Below are positions 12,845-13,142 of a DNA stretch of 13,142 nt, in pieces (the stretch's first letter is position 1; every line of letters starts with the position of its first letter). The notes below the pieces were generated by a model. The model had not been told where the DNA came from, did no database searches, and saw nothing but the letters and a program-made list of their open reading frames with translations. Location: the NCBI GenBank assembly GCA_012517485.1, contig JAAYUT010000393.1, positions 1 through 13,142 on the forward strand, read 5' to 3'. Source of the stretch: Candidatus Atribacter fermentans (GTDB taxonomy: Bacteria > Atribacterota > Atribacteria > Atribacterales > Atribacteraceae). Both the position numbers and the translations under genes were made by a program.

Positions 12845-13142
12845 GGTTCTTCTCCCAAATACTTGATAAAAAAGTCAAATAAAAATGGACACCGCTTGCT
12901 TTTCTGGATACAGTATTTGTATCAGCAAAACCAGTCCAGAGGAGGCAAAGCGATGTCCCAGATACAGCTTAATCCATTCTTTGATTTTTGTCGAGTCAAG
13001 GTAATGAAACAATCCTATGATCAAGAAAAACAACTGGTCACGATGACCATTCACCCAGATGAACGCTATGACCCAGTCTGTCACCACTGTCAGCAAAAAG
13101 TCACAGAAATTCATTCCTATCATGAAAGGACGGTGAGAGATC
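12845..13142 (+). mobile_element. ISL3-family insertion sequence, left end (partial)
   Basis: GGTTCTTCTCCCAAATACTT starting at 12845 resembles the terminal inverted repeats of ISL3-family elements, and the transposase gene starts about 108 bases inside it. The right end, the matching inverted repeat and the target duplication lie beyond the window, so the exact boundary is a guess. The region 12166-12844 before it holds only repeats. Confidence 0.6.
12953..13142 (+). CDS. ISL3-family transposase, N-terminal part (partial)
   Basis: An open frame of 63 codons starts at ATG 12953 behind GAGGAGG (12939-12945) and runs off the right edge. The product begins MSQIQLNPFFDF. It contains CHHC in YDPVCHHCQQKV (about residues 39-50) followed by HSYHERTVRD, the N-terminal zinc-finger region of ISL3-type DDE transposases, which binds the element's ends. 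The catalytic domain is outside the window, so whether the gene is intact cannot be judged. Confidence 0.8.
   Translation, partial: MSQIQLNPFFDFCRVKVMKQSYDQEKQLVTMTIHPDERYDPVCHHCQQKVTEIHSYHERTVRD

Noticed and set aside
12875..13123. 82-codon minus-strand open frame at the right edge
   Set aside because: It is antisense to the ISL3 transposase start, which has a ribosome site and a recognisable zinc-finger motif.

Overview
The window comes from an AT-leaning genome of a probably anaerobic, deep-branching bacterium. The best guess, made from gene content alone, is Atribacterota, or a Thermotogota- or Clostridia-like lineage. The reasons are the tig-clpP-clpX-valS order, a putative sensory [FeFe]-hydrogenase module (DRTGG, ATPase, hydrogenase, DRTGG, PHP), and intergenic regions crowded with short palindromic repeats. 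The phylum assignment is inference.

Left part (1-2060). Two minus-strand units lie here. At the left edge is the start of a small Cys-containing protein resembling DUF6062. Its leader carries a complete promoter, fluoride-type (crcB) aptamer and intrinsic terminator, so the gene and whatever follows it off the window should be induced by fluoride. Next is arsM, an As(III) S-adenosylmethionine methyltransferase. The gaps around arsM (about 485 and 830 bases) hold no credible genes. They contain G-rich tracts, a roughly 97-bp element with terminal inverted repeats, and a cluster of palindromic repeats.

Middle part (2062-12165). One long plus-strand gene row runs from a promoter and a leader with a strong intrinsic terminator through ten genes that overlap or nearly touch. 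They encode trigger factor, ClpP, ClpX, valyl-tRNA synthetase, a membrane-anchored SPOR-domain protein, a DRTGG-domain protein, an RsbW-like ATPase, a HydS-like [FeFe]-hydrogenase homologue, a second DRTGG-domain protein and a PHP-domain phosphoesterase. The first four serve protein folding, regulated proteolysis and tRNA charging. The last five resemble the putative H2/redox-sensing module that in other anaerobes often lies beside bifurcating hydrogenase genes, but no catalytic hydrogenase subunits (hydABC) are present here. The trigger factor has a shortened, degenerate PPIase domain. The hydrogenase homologue has Ala where catalytic enzymes have the proton-shuttling Cys.

Right part (12166-13142). 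About 790 bases of repeats follow: hairpins, a perfect 35-bp direct repeat, an inverted counterpart of the G-rich tract, and a second copy of the 97-bp element. The window ends with the left end and first 63 codons of an ISL3-family transposase.
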